DNA from: a virus | Length of the DNA: 21,987 nt | Direction: 5' to 3' (one strand) | IMG/VR virus record: IMGVR_UViG_3300045944_000075 | Coordinates: 1 to 21,987 of that record | Shown here: one piece after another, positions 8,132-13,467 of the stretch | Layout: every line of letters starts with the position of its first letter | How positions within the stretch are numbered: position 1 is the stretch's first letter | Position numbers and translations under genes: made by a program | Notes under the pieces: generated by a model | What the model was told of the DNA's origin: nothing | The model's database searches: none | What the model saw: the letters and a program-made list of their open reading frames with translations, nothing else

Positions 8132-8434
8132 TCAAACAGGCTCCGGCTCTGGATGACACGCGGGACAGCAAGCCTCGTGGAAAATCCCCAGCGATTCGTT
8201 CGGCACGTGCGCATCCGAGTGCACGAACTGGCCGCATGCGTGACAGACCCCAACGACGCCAGTAACCGGTAGGCAGCGCTCGCGCGTGGGCTTCATCGGC
8301 TCTACGAAGTTCCACGCGGAACGAGGTTCGGACTGGTAGCAGGGCTTCGGTGCAGGCTCTTCCCACACAAGAATCATCGCGATAAAGATCAAGACCAGCA
8401 CGGCGCCCCAACAGAAGCCCATCAACATCTCCAT
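8132..8434 (-). CDS. Membrane-anchored zinc-ribbon-like protein
   Basis: This is a 100-residue protein starting at the ATG at 8434-8432, which shares bases with a preceding TGA (TGATG). An N-terminal membrane segment (residues 5-24, FCWGAVLVLIFIAMILVW) is followed by a soluble part with a Cys cluster: C64, C67, C89, C90 and C93 (VCHACGQ ... HEACCPACH). That suggests a zinc ribbon held at the membrane. A GTG 30 bases upstream is an alternative start. I do not recognise the family. It is the last gene of a short run of small proteins before the terminase operon, with about 100 bases of spacer after it. Confidence 0.55.
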   Translation of the reverse strand: MEMLMGFCWGAVLVLIFIAMILVWEEPAPKPCYQSEPRSAWNFVEPMKPTRERCLPVTGVVGVCHACGQFVHSDAHVPNESLGIFHEACCPACHPEPEPV

Positions 8435-8505
8435 CAGAGCAGTCCGTATCGACTCAGGAGCCACAGAACAACCACCAGCAGCAGCAGAAATAGCGCACCT
8501 CGCAT
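8434..8505 (-). CDS. Possible 23-residue membrane peptide
   Basis: The frame MRGALFLLLLVVVLWLLSRY plus GLL encodes almost nothing but a single membrane helix. Its TGA overlaps the ATG of the next gene (TGATG), which argues for translation. Against it, no clear ribosome site precedes the ATG. A second overlapping frame (8454-8537) starts with an ATGA overlap on the upstream gene, but gives a Cys/Trp-rich peptide that looks like a shadow. Listed as a possible gene only. Confidence 0.3.
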   Translation of the reverse strand: MRGALFLLLLVVVLWLLSRYGLL

Positions 8506-8533
8506 TTGGGTAAGTTCATACCCGCATTTGGGC

Positions 8534-8809
8534 TCATGGCGATTTCGTCGTGAACAGGCGCCTGACATCGCCGACCATCGGGATACGCCGCGCCTGGTCG
8601 TAGCGAGCGAGTGTGTCGCGGCCGGCTGAGTAGAGAGCACCTGGAGTAAGTACCGTTTCGTAGTGGTGATGGTTTATGTTTTTTGTGAAACAGATTGTGG
8701 GTACGGTGGCTTCCTCTACCCACTCCGCACGCTTGCGCCGAACGTAACTGCGGGCCCGTTTGATCGAGGTAGACCCATTACCTGACGAGTTCTCGATGAG
8801 GACTCTCAT
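8534..8809 (-). CDS. Small basic hypothetical protein
   Basis: This 91-residue protein starts with ATG at 8809-8807. It is basic in the first third (SIKRARSYVRRKRAEWVEE) and again near the end (ARRIPMVGDVRRLFTTK). It has no membrane segment and no cysteine pairs, and I recognise no family. It is the first gene on the late-gene side of the attachment site and would be transcribed from the 8.8-9.0 kb spacer. The basic N-terminal helix could bind nucleic acid, but this is inference from charge only. No good ribosome site is visible in front of its ATG, which lowers confidence. Confidence 0.45.
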   Translation of the reverse strand: MRVLIENSSGNGSTSIKRARSYVRRKRAEWVEEATVPTICFTKNINHHHYETVLTPGALYSAGRDTLARYDQARRIPMVGDVRRLFTTKSP

Positions 8810-9054
8810 GTCGTGGTTTGACGGGGTTTTTGGTGGTTTAGACGAAAGGACTCAAAAGGGTCCGTCGGTACGGTGGGGCAACAAGTATTGCCCAAGAGCT
8901 TACAAACACTCAGTTGTCAGTCTGCAACAAATCTGGAATCTTGTCAAATGTGGGGGTATAGACCGCTTGCCTCGGCCAGAAATCCGGTGATTTTGACTGC
9001 TACGTAACTGCTGATACCTTGCTACAGGCATCTAAGTGCCTATATTCTCAATCA

Positions 9055-9077
9055 TTTTCTGACCGACATTTGACTGA
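9055..9077 (+). repeat. Direct repeat copy 1 near attP (candidate integrase arm site)
   Basis: This 23-base element matches 9232-9254 at 19 of 23 positions, sharing TTTTCTGAC at the left and ATTTGACT on the right. It ends six bases before the tRNA core. A shorter related piece, TTTGACTGCTA, occurs at 8992-9002. Repeats flanking an attachment core are typical of integrase arm-binding sites. Confidence 0.5.
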
Positions 9078-9082
9078 GCCTG

Positions 9083-9132
9083 CTTGCCTCCGGAGCAAGA
9101 GGTCAGAGGTTCGAATCCTCTCGGGCGTACCA
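9083..9132 (+). other. attP core: 3' half of tRNA-Arg(CCG)
   Basis: The plus strand contains a precise tRNA 3' half. It has an anticodon stem CTTGC/GCAAG (9083-9087/9095-9099) with loop CTCCGGA, giving anticodon CCG with U33. Then come a variable loop AGGTC, a T arm AGAGG-TTCGAAT-CCTCT (9105-9121), an acceptor strand CGGGCGT (9122-9128), A73 and CCA (9130-9132). No matching 5' acceptor strand or D arm lies upstream, so this is not a complete tRNA gene. Tyrosine integrases commonly use the 3' part of a tRNA as crossover site and restore it on insertion. The site lies 1.8 kb from the integrase with phage genes on both sides, as expected of attP. Confidence 0.8.
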
Positions 9133-9231
9133 CTTAACTGCCTTATTTTTCAGTATGATATAAGCCACATTAAGTTACAGTTGAACTCTTAACATCCTGA
9201 GCGACAGTTTGCCTTGATGTCGAATCTGTAT

Positions 9232-9254
9232 TTTTCTGACTGCTATTTGACTAA
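9232..9254 (+). repeat. Direct repeat copy 2 near attP (candidate integrase arm site)
   Basis: Second copy of the 23-base element, 100 bases to the right of the tRNA CCA end. It contains TGACTGCTA, also found at 8994-9002, and TTTGACT, also found at 8992-8998 and 9069-9075. The motif therefore occurs on both sides of the tRNA core in the same orientation. Confidence 0.5.
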
Positions 9255-9262
9255 TTTCTGGT

Positions 9263-9308
9263 TGATCCCTTGGTGGCGGCCTCGCGAGTACGGGCCGCCA
9301 GTGGATCA
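9263..9308 (-). terminator. Large stem-loop at the 3' end of the integrase-side operon
   Basis: An outer stem TGATCC/GGATCA (9263-9268/9303-9308) and a perfect inner stem TGGCGGCC/GGCCGCCA (9274-9281/9293-9300) enclose an 11-base loop. The structure begins at the stop codon of the 78-residue gene, so it would form the 3' end of that message. There is no U run after it on the minus strand, so it may act as an RNA end-protecting hairpin or a factor-dependent terminator, not as a classical intrinsic one. Confidence 0.45.
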
Positions 9309-9542
9309 TTTACCCCCGTCTCCATCGTCAGAATCGACGGCGTCTTTAGCAAGCTCAAGGTATTGTCGGAGTCTTTCTAAATGGACAGAGCGAATGCCGC
9401 TTCCAGTGAGCTTGACCTCTGCCATGATCTCCTTGGAAAGCGGCCAACTGAAGATCATCACCGCATCCGGCAATTTGCTGGCTGCTGGCGTATTCAGAAT
9501 ATTGCTATGAACGGAAGACGCTCGCGCTTGGGGTTCAGGCAT
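9306..9542 (-). CDS. Small hypothetical protein of the attP-side cassette
   Basis: This is a 78-residue protein with ATG at 9542-9540 and AGGAGG eleven bases upstream, inside the previous gene's end. The core DAVMIFSWPLSKEIMAEVKL followed by HLERLRQYLELAKDAV looks like a short beta-alpha unit. The C-terminus is acidic (DSDDGDGGK). I do not recognise a named family; short phage and plasmid proteins with an 'L..L..YLELAK' helix are common. It is the last gene before the attachment site and its stop codon is part of a large stem-loop. Nothing shows its function. Confidence 0.55.
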   Translation of the reverse strand: MPEPQARASSVHSNILNTPAASKLPDAVMIFSWPLSKEIMAEVKLTGSGIRSVHLERLRQYLELAKDAVDSDDGDGGK

Positions 9543-9549
9543 GGCTTCA

Positions 9550-9813
9550 TCAGCCTCCTGCTCTGATATCCGCAGAAATTTTCTTGGCTTCTTCTTGATT
9601 GCCTGGGTTAGTCTGCTTGCCTTTCTCCATCGCCTTCAGTCTCAGCTCTATTAGTTGAGCCTGAATCTCAGTGAGTGTCCCCTTGATCGATGCCATGTCA
9701 GACTTCAGATAGTTCACATCAGACTGGACCGTGGCAGCCCAGTAAACAACACCACCTACAATCACAATTGTGGCAATGATGGCTATCCGCGATAGGAATA
9801 TACTAATGAGCAT
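9550..9813 (-). CDS. Membrane protein with coiled coil
   Basis: This 87-residue protein has one N-terminal membrane segment (residues 3-27, IAIIATIVIVGGVVYWAA) and then a helix with coiled-coil spacing (VQSDVNYLKSDMASIKGTLT and on to about residue 66). The last part is charged and probably loose. The ATG at 9813 is preferred; an adjoining TTG one codon earlier is equivalent. The shape (membrane anchor plus coiled coil) matches i-spanins and also superinfection-exclusion or anchor proteins. Its place in the cassette next to the integrase, away from lysis genes, makes the spanin reading uncertain. Confidence 0.6.
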   Translation of the reverse strand: MLISIFLSRIAIIATIVIVGGVVYWAATVQSDVNYLKSDMASIKGTLTEIQAQLIELRLKAMEKGKQTNPGNQEEAKKISADIRAGG

Positions 9814-9830
9814 CAATCTGTTGCTTGAGA

Positions 9831-9857
9831 GCCCCGGGTGTCCGGGGCCTTTTTTTT
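9831..9857 (+). terminator. Intrinsic terminator facing the plus strand
   Basis: The stem GCCCCGG/CCGGGGC (9831-9837/9842-9848) with loop GTGT is followed by C and eight T (9850-9857). It is a textbook rho-independent terminator for transcription in the plus direction. No plus-strand gene precedes it in the window. It lies in the 45-base gap between two minus-strand genes. Confidence 0.8.
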
Positions 9858-9858
9858 A

Positions 9859-9960
9859 TCAACCAACTTTTAGCGCACTACCGACCTTTTGGCAAACCGG
9901 GCAGCGAGAGAACCACGGCGGGTAGACGTTCCTACATGATTGGCACGTTTTTCCTTTCAT
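9859..9960 (-). CDS. 33-residue zinc-ribbon peptide
   Basis: The frame from the ATG at 9960-9958 reads MKGKTCQSCRNVYPPWFSRC then PVCQKVGSALKVG. Two CxxC pairs (C6, C9, C20, C23) with an aromatic/proline turn form a rubredoxin-like zinc knuckle. The start overlaps the upstream TGA (ATGA), so it would be translated by coupling to the 322-residue gene. It stops one base before a plus-strand terminator. It is too short for most gene finders, but metal-site spacing and coupling support it. It could be a small structural or nucleic-acid-binding protein; the function is unknown. Confidence 0.6.
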   Translation of the reverse strand: MKGKTCQSCRNVYPPWFSRCPVCQKVGSALKVG

Positions 9961-10925
9961 TTTCGCTTCCTCCTATTCGCCGCCGTTTGTTGGTTCTGCT
10001 GCCGCTGGATCGCCCGGTACTCTTCGTATTTCTTGGCCCTGATCAGGTCATGTCTGCTGGGATGAATTCGGCACTCCATGCCATGCCACTTGAATTGATT
10101 GCCGCCCCTCAGGTACGGCCAGATCTTAATCAACTCTTCCGTGCTGTCACCTGACGATTGATGCCTATAGTGTTCACCGACCCAATGTTTAAGAGCTTCG
10201 CGTCTGTCCTTTCCAGGCGGGAGATCGCGGAGTTTAAAAACTGTTCGTGCGGCAGGTGGATCGACCGTGAGGGCGATGGTCGGCATTTTTGTGTAGCCGA
10301 TTTCTACTTGCCAGTCGAAATGGCGTGCGTAAGCGTACCCTAGTGAGATTTCTACTTGCCGCCGCTCATGATCTAAAAGCAACTCTGGGATAACAGGGCC
10401 GGGTTGCCCAATTACATACCATCCGCTAGATCCCCATTGTTCGGCGTAAAAGCGAGAACTCGTGTACGTTCCATCACTATGAATTAAGGCAGCCGCTAAT
10501 TCGATTACCATTCCGCTTTTTAGTTTGAACCTCCCGCGAATCTCGCTCAGTGCGACACGTCGTATGCGCTGAACACCATAAATGGCCTTTTTATCCTTCC
10601 ACAGTTCAGCCGTCGGATTGGTGTCGTTCCCAGTGATTCTGTTTGTGAACCAGGAGACATCCCATTCGTCGTGGTCCACATCGCGCGGCGCCGCATCCGC
10701 CGGGATGAAGCGCTGATACGATTTGGGTAAATTCCCAAGTTCTTCGCAATGTGATATTGGCTCACAGCGATTGAAGTAGGTCAGTGGTAACATGCGAAAG
10801 CGGATTTTTTCTTCGTCTTCGTCTTCGTCTTCGTCTTCGCTAAATCGCAATTCAAGCTCATCGCAAAGGCTGAGGTAGGTCAGGATTCGCTCAATTGCTG
10901 CGAGCCTTTTTTGCTCCGTCGTCAA
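9957..10925 (-). CDS. Unrecognised 322-residue protein with an acidic repeat
   Basis: The gene starts with TTG (10925-10923), overlapping the integrase TGA (TTGA); AGGAGA five bases upstream supports this start. The first 25 residues look helical (EQKRLAAIERILTYLSL). Residues 29-39 are a run of alternating Glu/Asp encoded by a hexamer repeat. The middle is rich in aromatic and beta-prone residues (SRFYAEQWGSSGWYVIGQPG). The C-terminus is strongly basic and Gln-rich (RAIQRQQNQQTAANRRKRK), which may bind nucleic acid. There is no membrane segment or signal peptide. I recognise no family. Lying between integrase and attP and co-transcribed with the integrase, it resembles a lysogenic accessory gene (moron). 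Confidence 0.72.
   Translation of the reverse strand: MTTEQKRLAAIERILTYLSLCDELELRFSEDEDEDEDEEKIRFRMLPLTYFNRCEPISHCEELGNLPKSYQRFIPADAAPRDVDHDEWDVSWFTNRITGNDTNPTAELWKDKKAIYGVQRIRRVALSEIRGRFKLKSGMVIELAAALIHSDGTYTSSRFYAEQWGSSGWYVIGQPGPVIPELLLDHERRQVEISLGYAYARHFDWQVEIGYTKMPTIALTVDPPAARTVFKLRDLPPGKDRREALKHWVGEHYRHQSSGDSTEELIKIWPYLRGGNQFKWHGMECRIHPSRHDLIRAKKYEEYRAIQRQQNQQTAANRRKRK
10811..10840 (-). repeat. In-frame hexanucleotide repeat coding for an acidic run
   Basis: On the plus strand CTTCGT occurs four times, followed by CTTCGC. On the coding strand it gives alternating GAA/GAC codons (Glu-Asp). A hexamer is a multiple of three, so slippage would change the acidic run without shifting the frame. 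Confidence 0.75.
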
Positions 10926-12145
10926 CCAATTCTCCTGATCTCCACCACGTTCGAACCAGTCTTCGCCGGTTCAATCCGCGCCGCCAACTGATCGAGCACG
11001 CCGCGTATCCGCTCAAGCTCAGCGTGTGTGTAGCGCTGTGTCATCGTGGCCGGCGCATGCCCGAGGAGCACTTGTCGGTCAACCTCGTGCATCCCGAGTT
11101 CGGCGCACCAGCTGGCCACCGTGTGGCGAAAGATGTGCCAGCCGAGATATGGAAGCCCGAGCGATTCGGCAAGCGGCGCAAGATGGCGTCGGCGAATATT
11201 GTTCTCGGTTAGCGGCTTCCCATTGCGCGAGCAGAACACGCGGTCTGCGCCCGTGAGGAACACGCCGCGGGCCCGGATCTCCTCGAGAAGCTTTGCGAGC
11301 GCGCCGCAAATCGGGATGTTGCGGTACCGGTTGCCGGTCTTTAGTGCGCCGGCCTCACCGCGGTACCAGTGCTCGCGGACACCGATGCACTTCGCCGGAA
11401 TGTCGCCCGCCGGAGCGTCCGTCAAGTTCACTTGAGACCACCGCAGCCCGCAGAGTTCGGCCGCATTCATGCCGGTCAGCAACGCCGCGCGAATCATGTG
11501 CAGGAATCGATTTGGCGTGGCAAGAGAGCCATTCTGGGCGCCTTTAGGTTTTCCTGCCAGTATCGCCCTCGCTTGCGCCACAGAGAGCGCATACGGTTTC
11601 CTGACGCTTGTCGCAGGCTGCAATTCTACGAGTCCGGCTGGGTTGTCTCCCGTGAAGTATCCGAGCCTCTTTGCCCGGGTGAAGAGAGCCGAAAGCACCT
11701 TGCGCGCATGCTTTACGGTTGCTGGCGACTTTCCGGCACTGGCGATCTCGGCGAGTGTCTGCTCGATGTGTTCAACCGTCACGAGTGCAACTGAAGTGCT
11801 CCCGATCCGCGGCTTGAGCCAGTGGCCCCACAGCGACGAGTACTGCCCGCGCGTGCTCTTGCGGAGCCTGAGCTCCGCTTGTGGCCAGTACTTCGAATCC
11901 CAAAATTCTGTGACCGTAATAGTCGCTTTTGGCTTACGCGAAATGTCGTCTGCTTTGCTTAGGTAGTCGTCCCAGGCCCGTCGCTCGGCCTGCTTCGCCG
12001 TGAGTTTACCGGGCCCTTCGGCCGGCCCGATATACACGTCCTCGCGCTTCGGTCTGCCGAGCACGTCGTAGAGTCTGTACGTGAGCCGCCATTGCCCGCT
12101 CTGCTCGCGTAGCCAGCCCTTTCTCTGTCCGCGCCGACGTCCCAT
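10922..12145 (-). CDS. int: Tyrosine-recombinase integrase
   Basis: This integrase inserts the phage into the host attachment site. The start at the ATG 12145-12143 (MGRRRGQRKGW) has AGGAGG four bases upstream and gives 407 residues; an in-frame ATG at 12211 is possible but weaker. Arm- and core-binding helical domains occupy roughly residues 1-180, and the catalytic domain follows. It shows Lys269 (ALKTGNR), His337 and Arg340 (HIFRH), His363 (LLGHA) and the nucleophile Tyr372 (TQRYTH). Where the first catalytic arginine is expected, in TG.R..EL, the sequence reads TGMNAAELCGLRW with Asn227. A tRNA-derived site 1.8 kb downstream is its probable target. It is coupled to the next gene by TTGA. 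Confidence 0.93.
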   Translation of the reverse strand: MGRRRGQRKGWLREQSGQWRLTYRLYDVLGRPKREDVYIGPAEGPGKLTAKQAERRAWDDYLSKADDISRKPKATITVTEFWDSKYWPQAELRLRKSTRGQYSSLWGHWLKPRIGSTSVALVTVEHIEQTLAEIASAGKSPATVKHARKVLSALFTRAKRLGYFTGDNPAGLVELQPATSVRKPYALSVAQARAILAGKPKGAQNGSLATPNRFLHMIRAALLTGMNAAELCGLRWSQVNLTDAPAGDIPAKCIGVREHWYRGEAGALKTGNRYRNIPICGALAKLLEEIRARGVFLTGADRVFCSRNGKPLTENNIRRRHLAPLAESLGLPYLGWHIFRHTVASWCAELGMHEVDRQVLLGHAPATMTQRYTHAELERIRGVLDQLAARIEPAKTGSNVVEIRRIG

Positions 12146-12255
12146 GTCCCCTCCTCGAAGGGACAACATTCTATCGCGAATCGGCTCCGTGCGTATTAGC
12201 TGGGTTGACATGGGCTAAATCTCCCTTTCCGGCCTGAGCCTCTTGGTGTCCAGCG

Positions 12256-12435
12256 TCATGATTTCGGCTGCCCAAGCATCCACATGATCACCTTGGCGAG
12301 CGTCTGTCCATTCATCTCTTCACCGCGTTCTATCCTTGAGAGGGTAGCGGGCGAGACACCAATTTCTTTGGCCACTTCGCGGATGCCTAAGTTAGCAATC
12401 ACCCGCCAAGTCTTCAGTAGCCTTGCTACACGCAT
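12256..12435 (-). CDS. Small XRE-family DNA-binding protein
   Basis: This 59-residue frame starts at the ATG at 12435-12433, ten bases inside the preceding gene's end. It is essentially one Cro/CI-type helix-turn-helix: IREVAKEIGVSPATLSRIER, with the Q/E..G.S..TLSRIE.G signature of the XRE family. It has no dimerisation or RecA-cleavable domain, so it is more like Cro, an immunity regulator or an excisionase-like accessory protein than a full CI repressor. It precedes the integrase by about 110 bases in the same direction, suggesting control of integrase or of the early operon. It was missed by a 60-residue cut-off. Confidence 0.78.
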   Translation of the reverse strand: MRVARLLKTWRVIANLGIREVAKEIGVSPATLSRIERGEEMNGQTLAKVIMWMLGQPKS

Positions 12436-12680
12436 TTACTCACTTGCGGCTCGGCCTCCAGCCCTTTTCCATAGCATTCGTGCCGCTGCTCGGGTTCCAA
12501 GACAACGCCGCACAACAGGCATGCGGTGGTCCTGTCGGTGTACATCACACACCAGACGGACCTGGCGAACCGCTGCCCGTTCGCGCTGCGCGGCTGCCGG
12601 CGTGCGCGTTGCCGTGTCCGGATCAGAGATGCATTCCTCGCGCGCATTTTTGCTGCGCGCTGCTCTTGCTGGTACGTCAT
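12426..12680 (-). CDS. Small basic zinc-ribbon-like protein
   Basis: This 84-residue protein starts with ATG overlapping the upstream TGA (ATGA at 12677-12680). The first half is Arg/Ala/Gln-rich (QRAAKMRARNASLIRTRQRA). The second half has C44, C54, C57, C69 and C83, including ACLLCG, compatible with a zinc ribbon. A frame on the same strand at 12436-12741 overlaps almost all of it, but lacks both the coupling and the Cys spacing. No specific family is recognised. A nucleic-acid-binding role is inferred from charge and the metal-like site. Confidence 0.55.
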   Translation of the reverse strand: MTYQQEQRAAKMRARNASLIRTRQRARRQPRSANGQRFARSVWCVMYTDRTTACLLCGVVLEPEQRHECYGKGLEAEPQVSKCV

Positions 12681-12958
12681 GATACAGCTCCTTGCCTATC
12701 CTGCGTTGCGCCACCGCACCCGCATCCTCCCCACTCATCACGAGGGAACGTATCGCCAGACTGTATTCGTTCCCGAAGTTGCCAGAGATACAGATTTTTT
12801 ATTTGCCCGCCGCGCCTGTCTTTCAAAATCGAGAGCGGTTCAATGCCGCGAGATCTGAATTCTTCTGCTGTATTTCGTTCTTCAACTTCCCATTCCATAA
12901 ACCGCTCTGGCAGAATCTTGAATAAATGAACGAAGTGGCTTATCCCAGCACGATTCAC
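12677..12958 (-). CDS. Hypothetical protein
   Basis: This 93-residue protein starts with GTG at 12958-12956, overlapping the upstream TGA (GTGA). It has a helical N-terminus (HFVHLFKILPERFMEWEVEE) and charged middle (RRGGQIKNLYLWQLRERIQS). The C-terminus is Gly/Cys-rich (EWGGCGCGGATQD). I do not recognise a family. Its inclusion rests on the perfect chain of four-base overlaps that links it to the replication genes upstream and to the next small gene downstream. Confidence 0.5.
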   Translation of the reverse strand: MNRAGISHFVHLFKILPERFMEWEVEERNTAEEFRSRGIEPLSILKDRRGGQIKNLYLWQLRERIQSGDTFPRDEWGGCGCGGATQDRQGAVS

Positions 12959-13467
12959 TGCGTCCGTGCACTCTTCTGCCGCATCACTTTCGCAATTTCG
13001 GACACGCTTGGCTTAATTGGCGCATCGGTCCGCACCGAACGAACCGGGTCGGCCGCGGCCTGCGCCGTTTCGTTGAGCAGCTTCAGGAAGCGAGAATCGA
13101 TGTTTCTGCCGGCGTCACAGTTGCACCGCGCGAACTCGCCGGCGCCACGGATATAGCCATCGTCGCCGCAGCGCGAGCATTCCACCTGGTGCCGCCACTG
13201 GTCCGGATCCCACTCCTGCAGCTCAGCCCGTTGCGCCTGCGGCCTCATCTTGCCGCGTGCAAACTGCGTGAATTCCTGCGGACCAGGCCAAGTGTTGTAA
13301 GCCTCCACAATCTGGCGGAACAGTACGTCGGCCGCCTTATCTGTCGGGCAGATTTCCCGCACCATTTCCGCGATCGCGGCGCGCGCTTTTCCGGGTGCCG
13401 GATAGTGCTGCAGCACGTCCAATTTGTCGGCTATTTCGAGCGACTTTTTCTCGCTGCACATGGTCAA
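12955..13467 (-). CDS. Zinc-finger phage replication-associated protein
   Basis: This 170-residue protein is read from TTG (13467-13465), which overlaps the upstream TGA (TTGA) with GGAGG seven bases upstream; an ATG two codons later is the alternative. Residues 8-75 are helical (SLEIADKLDVLQHYPAPGKA and DVLFRQIVEAYNTWPGPQEF). A zinc site follows: C97, C100, C115 and C117 (CSRCGDDGYIR ... FARCNCD). It lies directly after a winged-helix replication-initiator-like gene. Phages with such initiators often carry a helicase-loader or loader-partner next to it, which this could be. No Walker motif is present, so it is not a DnaC-type ATPase. Confidence 0.6.
   Translation of the reverse strand: MTMCSEKKSLEIADKLDVLQHYPAPGKARAAIAEMVREICPTDKAADVLFRQIVEAYNTWPGPQEFTQFARGKMRPQAQRAELQEWDPDQWRHQVECSRCGDDGYIRGAGEFARCNCDAGRNIDSRFLKLLNETAQAAADPVRSVRTDAPIKPSVSEIAKVMRQKSARTQ

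Larger units (their letters stand above)
8810..9305. other. Non-coding attachment-site region
   Basis: About 500 bases without a supportable gene. It holds the tRNA-Arg 3' half, two long imperfect direct repeats and a large stem-loop (listed separately). A GGGCAA/TTGCCC inverted repeat lies at 8876-8893 with a six-base spacer and could be an operator. A weak promoter-like pair on the minus strand (TTGCAG, 17 bases, TGTAAG, around 8900-8928) might serve the small genes and terminase operon. An AGGCA/TGCCT hairpin occurs around 9027-9042. None of the promoter elements is close to consensus. Confidence 0.55.

Noticed and set aside
8760-8990. Plus-strand 76-codon frame before attP
   Set aside because: It overlaps the start of the 91-residue minus gene and has no ribosome site or recognisable features.
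9055-9132. Complete tRNA-Arg gene
   Set aside because: No D arm and no 5' acceptor strand complementary to CGGGCGT is found upstream, so only the 3' half is present.
12436-12741. Second minus-strand frame of 101 codons
   Set aside because: It overlaps the 84-residue gene almost entirely, lacks coupled stop/start junctions and has a random Arg/Ala composition.
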